From Niastella yeongjuensis (GTDB lineage Bacteria; Bacteroidota; Bacteroidia; Chitinophagales; Chitinophagaceae), in assembly GCF_900110245.1 (NCBI RefSeq), contig NZ_FOCZ01000013.1, positions 1 to 64,000 on the forward strand: DNA of 64,000 nucleotides. The letters are read 5' to 3'. The notes beneath the pieces were generated by a model. The model ran no database searches. It was not told where the DNA came from and saw only the letters and a list, made by a program, of their open reading frames with translations. Position numbers and translations under genes: made by a program. Below are positions 25,733-35,036 of this stretch, one piece after another. Position 1 is the stretch's first letter. Every line of letters begins with the position of its first letter.

Positions 25733-28069
25733 ATGAAAACTGTTTACTTCAAAAACCCGCAGGCCTTATTGTGTCTTTTCGTGTTCCTTTTTATAACCCT
25801 GGGCGCTTCGGCTCAATGGACTTCTTTAACAAGCGGCACCGGCAATTCACTCCATGATGTCCATTTTGAAGATGCCAATACTGGCTGGGCTGTAGGAGCC
25901 TCCGGTACCGTTTTAAAAACCGTTAATGGTGGTTCAACCTGGACAGATCAATCAACCGGTTCTACACAATGGAATAGCGTATTTTTTACTTCTTCGGCTA
26001 CCGGCTGGATTGCCGGCAATGGCGGAGCCATCAGCAAAACCATCAATGGCGGCACAAGCTGGAGTACGCAGATCAGCAATACAAGCGAAAATATCAACAG
26101 CATTTTCTTTATAGATGACAACAATGGCTGGGCAGTTACAGACAAAGGTGATATTCAAAGAACCAGCAATGGCGGCGCGAACTGGGTCGATCAAAATAGC
26201 AATACAAACAAGGATCTATTCGATGTTACATTTGTGAATACTACTATCGGCTGGGCAGTTGGAGCCAATGGTGAAATACATAAAACAATCGATGGCGGAA
26301 ACACCTGGAGTGCGCAAAACAGCAATATCACTCAAAAATTATTAAGCGCATTTTTTCTGGACGCCAATACCGCCTGGGTATCGGGCAACAATGGAGTGAT
26401 ACTGAAAACAACTGATGGCGGTACCACCTGGACTGCAGGGACCACGCCCACTAACGATGATTTTTACAGTATCTGGTTTACCAACGCCAATACCGGTATT
26501 GCTGTAGGTCAAAACGGAAAAGTGGTGGTAAGCGTTGATGGGGGCGTCAACTGGGGAATTCAAACCAGCAACACCAGCTCAAAATTGTGGGGTGTTTTCT
26601 TTGTCAATAAGAGCACCGGCTGGGCAGTTGGTGATAACGGTACTATTATTAAAACAATTGTTTCGGGCGGACATACCTGGACAGAACAAAACAGCAACAG
26701 TAACCAACCCCTGCGGGATGTTTTCTTTATAAATAAAACCAATGGCTGGCTGGTAGGCGATAATGGCACCGTTCGCACAACCACCAACGGGGGTAATAGC
26801 TGGACCACTGTAACAAGCGGAATTAGCCAGAACCTGCAAAGCGTGTTTTTTGCCAATGCCACTACTGGCTGGGCGGTTGGTTCAGGGCATACCATTTATA
26901 AATCAACGGATGGGGGTGCTACCTGGACAAATCAAACCAACCCTGGTTCCGGTACTTACAGAAGCGTATATTTTACCAGCGCCACCACCGGCTACGTAGC
27001 CGGCGATAACGGCACCATTCTTTATACAAATGATGGCGGTGCCAATTGGACTGCTTTAAACAGCGGCATCAACAACCGCGATTTCTACGACATCCAATTT
27101 ATAAATGCAACAACCGGCTGGGTGGTCGGCACCAGCGGTAGTATTCGTAAAACAACCGATGGGGGCATCACCTGGTCGCCCCAAAACAGCGGTTCAAAGG
27201 AACTGGACGGTGTTTATTTCGTTGATGCCAATACCGGGTATGCAGTGGGCAATAATGGCACCATTAAAAAAACAATTGATGGCGGCGCCATCTGGACAGA
27301 TCAAACCAGCCCTGGTAATGATAATTTGAATGAGGTGTTCTTTACCTCAGCTTCCACCGGCTGGGCCGTTGGTGCAGGAGGTACCATACTTTTTACGGCT
27401 AATGGCGGCGCCTCCTGGAATCCTGAAACCAGCGCTACCACCAGGGAGATCAGAAGTGTGCATTTTGTAGCAGGTGGTTTTGGCTGGTCTGTAGGAAACA
27501 ACGGTGATGTGCAAACCTATATCAGTTCGCCATTACCTGTAAACATCATTGCTTTCAATGCCACCAGCATCGATTGCAGTTCCGTCCGTTTACAATGGGA
27601 AACTGCCGGTGAAACCAACAACAACCATTTTGATGTTCAATGGTCTACCGATGCCATTAACTGGGTTTCTATAGGCACCCTGCAAAGCCACGGCAATTCA
27701 ATAGCCACTCTGTCTTACTCGTTCACGTATAACAACCTGGCACACGGCAACAACTTTTTCAGGCTTATGCAAATCGATAACGATGGCCGTTTTGCTTATT
27801 CAAAACAGCTCACGGTATCCAAAACATGTGATGTAGCTGGCAGCGGGTTACGGGTTTATCCCAATCCCGCACGCTCAACAGTAACCTTGCAATTAAACAG
27901 CACCTCATTGATTGGCACCACTGCCCGGCTGGTTAACCTGCAGGGATATGTGCTGCGCCAGTTCACCATCACACAGGTAAAAGAATCTTTGCAACTGAAC
28001 AGTTTGCCTGCAGGTACTTACTTTGTGATAACAGCCAACAAACAATCGTACAAGATCGTTAAACAATAA
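25733..28069 (+). CDS. Secreted Ycf48-like repeat protein with T9SS sorting domain, 778 aa
   Basis: After a signal peptide (~1-27) come 13 full and one partial ~41-residue repeats of the Ycf48/BNR type. Each has the plan VFFxxxxTGWAVGxxGTIxKT followed by xDGGxTWTxQ. Fourteen blades would fit two seven-bladed propellers. Residues ~600-685 form a fibronectin-like linker (LPVNIIAFNATS). The C-terminal ~75 residues are a type A T9SS sorting domain (LRVYPNPARS, SLPAGTYFVI, KIVKQ). It should be secreted or attached to the surface. The blades are diverged enough to be old. Role unknown; related repeats bind proteins or glycans. Confidence 0.88.
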   Translation: MKTVYFKNPQALLCLFVFLFITLGASAQWTSLTSGTGNSLHDVHFEDANTGWAVGASGTVLKTVNGGSTWTDQSTGSTQWNSVFFTSSATGWIAGNGGAISKTINGGTSWSTQISNTSENINSIFFIDDNNGWAVTDKGDIQRTSNGGANWVDQNSNTNKDLFDVTFVNTTIGWAVGANGEIHKTIDGGNTWSAQNSNITQKLLSAFFLDANTAWVSGNNGVILKTTDGGTTWTAGTTPTNDDFYSIWFTNANTGIAVGQNGKVVVSVDGGVNWGIQTSNTSSKLWGVFFVNKSTGWAVGDNGTIIKTIVSGGHTWTEQNSNSNQPLRDVFFINKTNGWLVGDNGTVRTTTNGGNSWTTVTSGISQNLQSVFFANATTGWAVGSGHTIYKSTDGGATWTNQTNPGSGTYRSVYFTSATTGYVAGDNGTILYTNDGGANWTALNSGINNRDFYDIQFINATTGWVVGTSGSIRKTTDGGITWSPQNSGSKELDGVYFVDANTGYAVGNNGTIKKTIDGGAIWTDQTSPGNDNLNEVFFTSASTGWAVGAGGTILFTANGGASWNPETSATTREIRSVHFVAGGFGWSVGNNGDVQTYISSPLPVNIIAFNATSIDCSSVRLQWETAGETNNNHFDVQWSTDAINWVSIGTLQSHGNSIATLSYSFTYNNLAHGNNFFRLMQIDNDGRFAYSKQLTVSKTCDVAGSGLRVYPNPARSTVTLQLNSTSLIGTTARLVNLQGYVLRQFTITQVKESLQLNSLPAGTYFVITANKQSYKIVKQ

Positions 28070-28099
28070 CTTGCTAATAACCACGGATTGAGTAAACAG

Positions 28100-28137
28100 G
28101 GAGAGCGTCTGTAAACCAGATGCTCTCCGTTTTTTTA
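28100..28137 (+). terminator. Terminator after the Ycf48-like gene
   Basis: GGAGAGC (28100-28106) pairs with GCTCTCC (28122-28128), extended inside by TCTG/CAGA, then a run of seven Ts that overlaps the end of the converging CAP gene. Confidence 0.8.
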
Positions 28138-28602
28138 CTCCCTTCCAAACTCCTGCACCCAATACGTATCCACGTTCCCGGCCCCCAGGTGGGTTTGCAA
28201 AGGGTCCATCATGGCCTTACAATGGTCCTCGCTTTCTTTCCACGCCTCCATCACCGGATCCAGCGAAGAAAAACCACGGGCAATATTTTCTGTTACATAA
28301 TTTCCTGAGTAACCCAATGCCATGGTGCGTTGTATGGGCGACGTACCGCCCGGTGAAATATGGCTGAAATAATTATGGGCATCCATATCGCGGGCATGTT
28401 CCAGAGCAGCCATTGCCAGGGTATCATTCCACAGCAATGGTTCTACCGGTGGCATAAAGGTATCGCCACAGGTACACCCTGTTTGTCGAAGGGTGTTCAC
28501 TGCTGTCAGCATCTCTGTTTTGATGTCCCGGGTAATACCCCCCTCCTTATGGCACGCCGCCAACAACGCCAATAAAATAATCAGTTGGCTCAACCTGATC
28601 AT
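28135..28602 (-). CDS. CAP-domain (SCP/PR1-like) lipoprotein, 155 aa
   Basis: The lipobox is LLAACHK (Cys17). The CAP signature runs from WNDTLAMAALEHARDMDAHN through FSHISPGGTSPIQRTMALGY and TENIARG to a C-terminal WVQEFG. The two His residues of the CAP cavity (in HARDM and FSHI) are present. Bacterial CAP proteins are extracellular and of largely unknown activity. It starts 5 nt after the GH12 gene stop, so the two form one transcript. Confidence 0.82.
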   Translation of the reverse strand: MIRLSQLIILLALLAACHKEGGITRDIKTEMLTAVNTLRQTGCTCGDTFMPPVEPLLWNDTLAMAALEHARDMDAHNYFSHISPGGTSPIQRTMALGYSGNYVTENIARGFSSLDPVMEAWKESEDHCKAMMDPLQTHLGAGNVDTYWVQEFGRE

Positions 28603-28607
28603 ACAAC

Positions 28608-29372
28608 TTAATTAAAGCTTACGGAATAGCTATTGGTGGTCCATTGTAAACCAGCCCCATTGGCACCGTAGCTGGAAGTGATCTCATAACCGAACTGCAC
28701 ATCGCCAACGGTGATATTGCCAAACCAGCCCTGGTTCCTGATCCAGTTGGCAATGGCCCTGATGTCGACCGTAGTGTTGTTGGTTTTGGCAGTACGTAGA
28801 AATGAATACACATTGTTGGCTCCATTGCTGCCACGGAAAACATTCCAGGTAGCGCCGCCAACTGATAAATTGGTAAATACAGGTACAGGATTGCCTGCTG
28901 AATTCCAGGTAGCGGAAATGGGTTTGATATTGCCTGATCCATCGCTGTTGCTGGTATAATTCATCCACAGCATAATTTCATGCTGGTGATTGTTATCCCA
29001 TACATCGTAACAGGAGGTCCAGGCGCCACCTGAAGGGGAGCTAATACTGATGCTGCTGGTGAGGGCATTCAATGAACCAAGCGCCCGGTTTACATTGCGC
29101 GTACTATTGGGATATGCTTTTACCCCACCGGTATTGGGGTGATTGGCCCAGATGCCCCAGTTGCTGTAACTGTTTGCCCAAATGGTTTGTGAACCGGCCC
29201 CACTGCCCCAGATGTTGTTATAGAGTGTATAGCCACCGTTAGTCCAGGTACCCCATTGGGCGCTTGACGACCAGGCTGCTTCCACTTCAGGCTCCGGAGC
29301 AGATTTGTCTTTTTTGCAATAGGTAAGGCTAATGGCCATACAGGCCAGCGCAATCGTTAGTTTCAATTTCAT
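28608..29372 (-). CDS. Glycoside hydrolase family 12 lipoprotein, 254 aa
   Basis: The lipobox is LTYCKK (Cys19), followed by a short linker and a GH12 jelly-roll. The predicted nucleophile is Glu132 in HEIMLWMNY and the acid/base Glu230 in QFGYEITSS, both in family-typical settings. GH12 enzymes cut beta-1,4-glucan or xyloglucan with retention. A lipid-anchored form suggests cell-surface or periplasmic digestion of plant polymers. GH12 is uncommon in Bacteroidota, as far as I recall. It is the first gene of a two-gene transcript with the CAP lipoprotein. Confidence 0.82.
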   Translation of the reverse strand: MKLKLTIALACMAISLTYCKKDKSAPEPEVEAAWSSSAQWGTWTNGGYTLYNNIWGSGAGSQTIWANSYSNWGIWANHPNTGGVKAYPNSTRNVNRALGSLNALTSSISISSPSGGAWTSCYDVWDNNHQHEIMLWMNYTSNSDGSGNIKPISATWNSAGNPVPVFTNLSVGGATWNVFRGSNGANNVYSFLRTAKTNNTTVDIRAIANWIRNQGWFGNITVGDVQFGYEITSSYGANGAGLQWTTNSYSVSFN

Positions 29373-29523
29373 GGTGATAAAATTTATGGTTTTAAAAATG
29401 GAAAGACATTCTCAGGTGCTCTTATGAATGTACTTTCCCCATGGCACAATGGGGGTAGTGGAATGTTTATAAAAAGGGGCGCTATTGTTATATTTGAGTT
29501 TTTTATACTCATACCGATCGCAC

Positions 29524-30276
29524 ATGGGAATATTTGCAGCCTACTCGACCACCAGTTTAATATTGATAGCCTTGTCGGCCTTTATTATCGGGCTTTCCAA
29601 AGCGGGGCTCAAGGGCATCGACATGTTGAATGTGACTATCATGACCATTGTGTTTGGAGGGAAAGCTTCAACTGGTATTGTACTGCCTTTGTTATGTATT
29701 GCAGATGTTATGGCCGTAAAGTATTACCACCGGCATGCGCAATGGCCGCATGTAATTAAACTAATGCCCTGGATGGTGATTGGCATTCTGGTAGGGGTAT
29801 TTGTGGGGAAAGACCTGAATGAGGCCATTTTCAGAAAAGTAATGGCCACCATAATTGTGTTTACCGTGATCATTATGCTGGTGATAGAATTTCGTAAGGC
29901 CATGGTAATGCCCAATAACAAATTATTTGTATCTGGTATGGGTTTGGTTTCAGGCTTTACTACCATGCTGGGTAACCTGGCGGGCGCGTTCTCGAATATC
30001 TATTTTTTGGCCATGCGTTTGCCTAAAAATGATTTTATTGGAACCGGAGCCTGGATCTTTCTGCTTATCAACTGGTTTAAACTTCCCTTCCAGATCTTTT
30101 ACTGGAAGAATATCAATACCAACTCACTCCTGACCGATCTGGCACTGGTGCCTTCCCTGATATTAGGTTTCTGGTGCGGTTTAAAGCTGGTGGCACGCAT
30201 CAAAGACGACCTTTATCGCAAGGTGGTGATCGTGCTCACGCTGATTGGTGCCATCTTTATCTTTTTAAAAAGATAG
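29524..30276 (+). CDS. TauE/SafE-family membrane permease, 250 aa
   Basis: About eight hydrophobic helices in two similar halves (LILIALSAFIIGLSKAGLKG near the N-terminus; LFVSGMGLVSGFTTMLGNLA at mid-protein) fit the PF01925 sulfite/sulfonate exporter family. The paired G-x-x-K/G-rich motifs mark the repeat. The transported anion is not predictable. I use ATG 29524 because an upstream start would put 13 polar/aromatic residues before helix 1. It is divergent from the GH12 gene and convergent with the MocR gene. Confidence 0.82.
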   Translation: MGIFAAYSTTSLILIALSAFIIGLSKAGLKGIDMLNVTIMTIVFGGKASTGIVLPLLCIADVMAVKYYHRHAQWPHVIKLMPWMVIGILVGVFVGKDLNEAIFRKVMATIIVFTVIIMLVIEFRKAMVMPNNKLFVSGMGLVSGFTTMLGNLAGAFSNIYFLAMRLPKNDFIGTGAWIFLLINWFKLPFQIFYWKNINTNSLLTDLALVPSLILGFWCGLKLVARIKDDLYRKVVIVLTLIGAIFIFLKR

Positions 30277-30289
30277 CCGTCAAAACTGG

Positions 30290-31762
30290 TTAAGCCTTCA
30301 ATAGTTTCCGCAGGATCTCCACACAACATTCCAGTTCTTCCGGTGTGGAGGAAGCAAAACCCAGCCGGGTGGCATTCAACATCGGCTTTCCCGCTTCATT
30401 CCTGTAACCTGTAGAAAAATACAGTTCATGCTGAATGGCTTTTTGGGTAAGGGTGTTTAAATTGATAGCTGCATCAAAATGCGTCCATACCGCCATGCCA
30501 CCCACCGGCACCTGAAATTGTACATACTCGCTCAGGTGGGTTTTCAACAGTTCACAAAACACATCGCGCCGTTGCCGGTATGTACGCACCGCTTTGCGCA
30601 GGTACCGGTGTATAATACCGTTCTGTAGTAATTCTGCAATGGCATTCTCCAGCAGAATATCACCCTGCCGGTCAACAATGCGCCGCAACATAGCCAGGTG
30701 GCGGATCACATTTTCCGATGCCACCACATACCCTACCCGGAATGCAGGCGAGATTGTTTTTGTAAAAGAACCGCAATAGATCACCATCCCGGCCTTATCG
30801 GCGCTTGCCAATGGCAAAAGCGGTTTGCTCAGATAATGAAAGTCATAATCATAGTCATCTTCAAAAATGATAAAGCCATACTGCTCTGCGAGACGAAGCA
30901 ATTCAATGCGCCGGTCGGCCCGTAAGGCGGTTGTGGTGGGATAAAAATGATGTGAGGTAACATATACCATCCGTACTTTTTGTTTGCGGCAAATAGCAGC
31001 CAGTTCCTCTACCACAATACCGTTTTCATCCACCGGTATTTTCAACAGGTTGGCGCCCCTTTGCAAGAAACTCATATTGGCACCATTGTAGTTCAACTCG
31101 CCCACTACTACCGTATCACCCGGATTTACAAAAGCAGTGCAGGAAAGGTACAACCCCATTACCGTGCCCCGGGTGATCAACACATTTTCGGGCGTTACTT
31201 TCAACCCGCGGGTGTCATTTAAATAATCTGCGAGCACCTTTCTTAACCACAGGGCTCCCATGGTATCGCCATACCCTAAGCGCTCATAAGGATTGCCCGT
31301 AAGCAATTGGGTCCTGTACGCCCGTGCCAGCTCTTCCAACGGTGCCAGGCGCGAATCGGGAAAACCATCATCGAGGTGGTATTTATGTTTCGACCATATG
31401 GCTGGCCTGTCGAGGTGCGGGGTTGGTTCAAATTCAAAGCCCGCCGTATGGGCCGGGTTAAAATGGCTGGATGAACCATTCAATAAACTGCGTGGATGGA
31501 TTTCCGGTAAATGTTTGGCCACAAAAGTGCCGCTGCCAGTGCGGCTTTCGAGCCAGCCCTGCGCCAGCAATTCATCATAAGCCTGAACTACTGTTTTACG
31601 GTGCACCTGTAACCAGTCGGCCATTTGCCGGGTACTGGGCAGGCGATGCCCAGCCTGCAGGTTGCCTTCTTTTATAAAAAGCATGAGCTGGTTGGCAATC
31701 TGCAGATACACAGGTTGCGAACTGTCTTTTTCGATCGAAATAAGGGTTGAAAGTGCCTGCAT
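30290..31762 (-). CDS. MocR-family PLP-dependent transcriptional regulator, 490 aa
   Basis: An N-terminal GntR-type winged helix (~15-80, LPSTRQMADWLQVHRKTVVQ) is linked to a fold-type I aminotransferase domain (~115-490). The latter has FEDDYDYDF and the PLP-binding Lys in GSFTKTISPAFRVGYVV. MocR proteins sense a B6 vitamer or amine and usually control a divergent neighbour. That fits the flavin-binding pyridoxamine-oxidase-like gene starting 86 nt away on the other strand. Confidence 0.9.
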   Translation of the reverse strand: MQALSTLISIEKDSSQPVYLQIANQLMLFIKEGNLQAGHRLPSTRQMADWLQVHRKTVVQAYDELLAQGWLESRTGSGTFVAKHLPEIHPRSLLNGSSSHFNPAHTAGFEFEPTPHLDRPAIWSKHKYHLDDGFPDSRLAPLEELARAYRTQLLTGNPYERLGYGDTMGALWLRKVLADYLNDTRGLKVTPENVLITRGTVMGLYLSCTAFVNPGDTVVVGELNYNGANMSFLQRGANLLKIPVDENGIVVEELAAICRKQKVRMVYVTSHHFYPTTTALRADRRIELLRLAEQYGFIIFEDDYDYDFHYLSKPLLPLASADKAGMVIYCGSFTKTISPAFRVGYVVASENVIRHLAMLRRIVDRQGDILLENAIAELLQNGIIHRYLRKAVRTYRQRRDVFCELLKTHLSEYVQFQVPVGGMAVWTHFDAAINLNTLTQKAIQHELYFSTGYRNEAGKPMLNATRLGFASSTPEELECCVEILRKLLKA

Positions 31763-31848
31763 AATAAAATTGGACTACTTACTTTAAACAAACCGGATGA
31801 GTACACCCATCCAATAAAGGTACAATTTTGTAAAAAATTCAACCAAAC

Positions 31849-32487
31849 ATGGCTCCACAGTCACATCTTATTCCTAGCAGAGGTGCTAAACGGGCGCATT
31901 ATGACAAAGAAATGATCCATTCCATTTTAGACGAAGCGCTTTTCTGTACAATCAGTTACGTATTTGAAAACAAACCATTTTCCATCCCCACTGCTTTTGT
32001 GCGACGCGAAAATAAATTGTACATCCATGGATCTGTAGGCAGTCATTTTATTTGGGAACTGGAAAAAGGAGTACCGGTTTGTATTTCGGTTATGCTCGTA
32101 GATGCCCTGGTGGTGGCTAAATCAGCTTTCTCACACTCCGTGAATTACCGCTCAGTAGTGCTTTTTTCCCAGGGAGAAAAGATTGAAGACCCTGCCCTTA
32201 AATGGAACATGCTGGAATGGCTTACCAATAAAATTGTGCCCAACAGCTGGGATTACCTGCGGCCAATGAAGGAAAATGAAGTGCGCAAAACAACGGTGCT
32301 GGCGTTTGACATCGATGAAGTTTCTGCCAAAGCACGCACAGGCATGCCGAACGATGAGGAAGAAGATAAACCCCTGCCTGTTTGGTCGGGTATTATTCCC
32401 ATTGAAACCAGCCGCCGTGATCCGGTTCCGGATGAGCTAAGCCGTAATATTCCTTTGCCGGAACATTTGATGCCCGGAAGTAAATAA
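31849..32487 (+). CDS. Pyridoxamine 5'-phosphate oxidase-like flavin-binding protein (NimA-like), 212 aa
   Basis: A split-barrel FMN-binding protein: AKRAHYDKEMIHSILDEALF then CTISYVFENKPFSIPTAFVR at the N-terminus, LYIHGSVGSHFIWEL in the middle. This layout matches the nitroimidazole-resistance/PNPOx-like family, not true PdxH. It probably binds FMN, F420 or haem; the substrate is unknown. Its divergent placement from the MocR regulator suggests that regulator controls it. Confidence 0.82.
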   Translation: MAPQSHLIPSRGAKRAHYDKEMIHSILDEALFCTISYVFENKPFSIPTAFVRRENKLYIHGSVGSHFIWELEKGVPVCISVMLVDALVVAKSAFSHSVNYRSVVLFSQGEKIEDPALKWNMLEWLTNKIVPNSWDYLRPMKENEVRKTTVLAFDIDEVSAKARTGMPNDEEEDKPLPVWSGIIPIETSRRDPVPDELSRNIPLPEHLMPGSK

Positions 32488-32492
32488 CGACA

Positions 32493-34904
32493 TCATTCCG
32501 TTTTAATACTGATCACCGGATTCAATAAAGCGGCTTTGATTGCCTGGTAACTTACTGTTATCAGTGCTCCTAATAACGACAATACACCTGAAAGGGTAAA
32601 GACCCAGCCGTCGATGGGGATGCGATAAGCAAAACCTTCGAGCCATTGGTTCATGGCCCACCAGGCAAATGGCCAGGAGATTATTATACCGGCCATCACC
32701 AGGAGCATAAAATCTTTCAACAGCAATACAGTCAGGTTCGAAACAGAAGCGCCGAGCACTTTTCGAATGCCTACTTCCCGGGTACGTAGTTGCGTGTTAT
32801 AAGCAGAAAGACCAAACAACCCAAGACAGGCAATGAAAATAACGAATACCGCAAACACTTTAAAAACCCGGCTCAGCTGATTTTCGGTTTCATACAACCG
32901 GTTCATTTTTTCATCTATGAATGTATAGGTGAAATTGCTTTCAGGTGAAAGTTTTTTGAGATCCGATTCCAGGAATTGCAAGGTGGATTGCATTTGCTGT
33001 GGCTGCACCTTTACAAGCAGGTAGAGGGCCTGATAGGGATCATATTTTATTACAAGTGGTTCAACGGCCGAGTGCAAAGAGGCAAAGTTGAAATCCTTTA
33101 CCATACCCACTACTTCACCGGTATCCCTGTCCAGAACAAACTTTTGTCCAATGGCATTGGGAAGTTTGAAAATTTTAGCCGCGGCTTCATTGATAATAAA
33201 CTCCGGGTGTTTTATTTCGGGGAACTGGTTAAAAAAATTACGGCCTGCCTTTAATTCGATCTTTAAAGTAGGCAGTAACCGTTCATCTGCATGCATGGTG
33301 CGGCAGCCAGGCTGATCTTCTTCTTTGGTTACACTGACCGGGTAAAATGGCTGCATCGAGAACCGGTCGCCCGGCAAGGCATCTACAACGGAAAACTGAC
33401 TGATGGCCGGTTCTTTTTTTATATCATTAATCAGAGTTCCGAAATGTTGCCACATGGAGCCATACATGGTGATTGCTACTACCTGCTCTTTATCGAAACC
33501 CATGTCTTTATTATGAAAGAACTTCATTTGTTTATATACTATGATGGTACTGAAGATCATAAACACAGAAACGGCAAACTGAAAAACGATCAAGCCCTTG
33601 CGCACAAAGTTTAAAGAAAACCGGTTGCTCTTCTTTCCTTTCAAAGAATTGACCGGGTTAAACTTCGCTACAAACCAGGCCGGATAAACTCCTGCCAATA
33701 AACCGCAACAAAGTAGAAGCAAGAGCAGCATGCCTATATTAACTCCGCTAAACAACTCACTAAACTGTATGTTCCGCGATGAGAGCCAGGTATACAATGG
33801 CATGGCCATTTTTACAAAACACAATGCCACTACCCCTGAAAGCATCGTTGTCAGGAACGATTCCCCTAAAAACTGTCCGATCAGTTGCTGTTTGGAAGCT
33901 CCCGCCACCTTACGCATGCCTATTTCTTTCATGCGATTAAAAGCAAGCGCCGTAGAAATATTAATAAAATTAACGGCAGCCACCAGCAGTATAAAAATGG
34001 CAACGATGGAGAATATATAAACATACCTGATGTCGCTGTTTGCATACATTTCCTTCTCCAGTTTCGAGTGCAGGTGAATAGCAGTAACCGGTTGTAAATG
34101 CAGTTTGCGGTAAGAAAGTATCCGCTGCGGGGTTTCTCCTGTTGATTTGTAATAACTCAGCATAAAACCAGGGAAACCGGTTTCAATGGCTGGTTTTAAA
34201 CTTTTTTCCTTCAGCAACACATACGTATAAAAAGCTGACCAGGTTTTGTTTGCCAGCGACTGGTCATCGTGATACCGGTGAATGGTAGGCATGGAAAGCA
34301 GGTAATCAAATTGCAGGTGCGAGGGAAACTGAAATGATTTAACAACACCAGTCACTGTAAGCGGCACTTTGTTCAGGTCTTCCTGAATAACCCTGCCTAT
34401 TGGGTCATCATTGCCAAAATATTTCTTCGCCAGCGTTTCTGTAAGAATAATGCTATTGGGTTCATCTAACGCCGTTTGTGCATTGCCCCGGCTAAATTGA
34501 AGATCAAATACGTCGATGGCGGCAGCGTCGGTAAAGAAGCCGTTTTTTTCCTCAAACCTTTTTACCGAACCCTGTGCCGATGCATAACTGAAGACCTGAT
34601 AAGGAGGGCGCCGGTAAAACCGGACTACCTTGTCAACCTGCGGAAAATATTGTTGCATCGCTGCTCCGGTGAGAAATGAAATAGGCGCCCAGTGACGTTC
34701 CCCCTCTCCTATGTTTTCTAAAGTAACCCTGAAAATACGGTCAGATCTTGAAAACCCTTTATCATAATTAAGCTCGTTTTTAATATGCAGCAGGATGAAC
34801 ACGGCACCGGCAATACTTATAGAAAGACCGGCGATATTAATAGCAGAAAACGTTTTGTTTTTCCACAAATGACGAAAGGCGATCTTTAGATAATTCAGCA
34901 GCAT
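32493..34904 (-). CDS. FtsX/MacB-type ABC transporter permease, 803 aa
   Basis: The start NYLKIAFRHLWKNKTFSAIN, two extracytoplasmic MacB-like domains and four + four transmembrane helices fit the large Bacteroidota 'antimicrobial peptide/lipoprotein' permeases. An FtsX core appears near residue 290-440 (RMKEIGMRKVAGASKQQLIG) and again at ~690-800 (TREVGIRKVLGASVSNLTVL). The ATPase subunit is not encoded beside it, so it must pair with one made elsewhere. Such permeases work by mechanotransmission in the envelope. Confidence 0.88.
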   Translation of the reverse strand: MLLNYLKIAFRHLWKNKTFSAINIAGLSISIAGAVFILLHIKNELNYDKGFSRSDRIFRVTLENIGEGERHWAPISFLTGAAMQQYFPQVDKVVRFYRRPPYQVFSYASAQGSVKRFEEKNGFFTDAAAIDVFDLQFSRGNAQTALDEPNSIILTETLAKKYFGNDDPIGRVIQEDLNKVPLTVTGVVKSFQFPSHLQFDYLLSMPTIHRYHDDQSLANKTWSAFYTYVLLKEKSLKPAIETGFPGFMLSYYKSTGETPQRILSYRKLHLQPVTAIHLHSKLEKEMYANSDIRYVYIFSIVAIFILLVAAVNFINISTALAFNRMKEIGMRKVAGASKQQLIGQFLGESFLTTMLSGVVALCFVKMAMPLYTWLSSRNIQFSELFSGVNIGMLLLLLLCCGLLAGVYPAWFVAKFNPVNSLKGKKSNRFSLNFVRKGLIVFQFAVSVFMIFSTIIVYKQMKFFHNKDMGFDKEQVVAITMYGSMWQHFGTLINDIKKEPAISQFSVVDALPGDRFSMQPFYPVSVTKEEDQPGCRTMHADERLLPTLKIELKAGRNFFNQFPEIKHPEFIINEAAAKIFKLPNAIGQKFVLDRDTGEVVGMVKDFNFASLHSAVEPLVIKYDPYQALYLLVKVQPQQMQSTLQFLESDLKKLSPESNFTYTFIDEKMNRLYETENQLSRVFKVFAVFVIFIACLGLFGLSAYNTQLRTREVGIRKVLGASVSNLTVLLLKDFMLLVMAGIIISWPFAWWAMNQWLEGFAYRIPIDGWVFTLSGVLSLLGALITVSYQAIKAALLNPVISIKTE

Positions 34905-35036
34905 ACCCGTGATTTAACTATCACCAACACCAATAAAATGCCGGAATACCGGTCATATGCAAATCAATTTATTATATGTATGGGCTAATTATACCTGTCC
35001 GGTTATGATACAATAACTGTTCAGTATTGGCGCTGA

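Noticed and set aside
25504-25857. 117-residue forward open frame before the Ycf48-like gene
   Set aside because: It overlaps the signal-peptide region of the real gene in another frame, begins in the terminator T-run and has unlikely composition.
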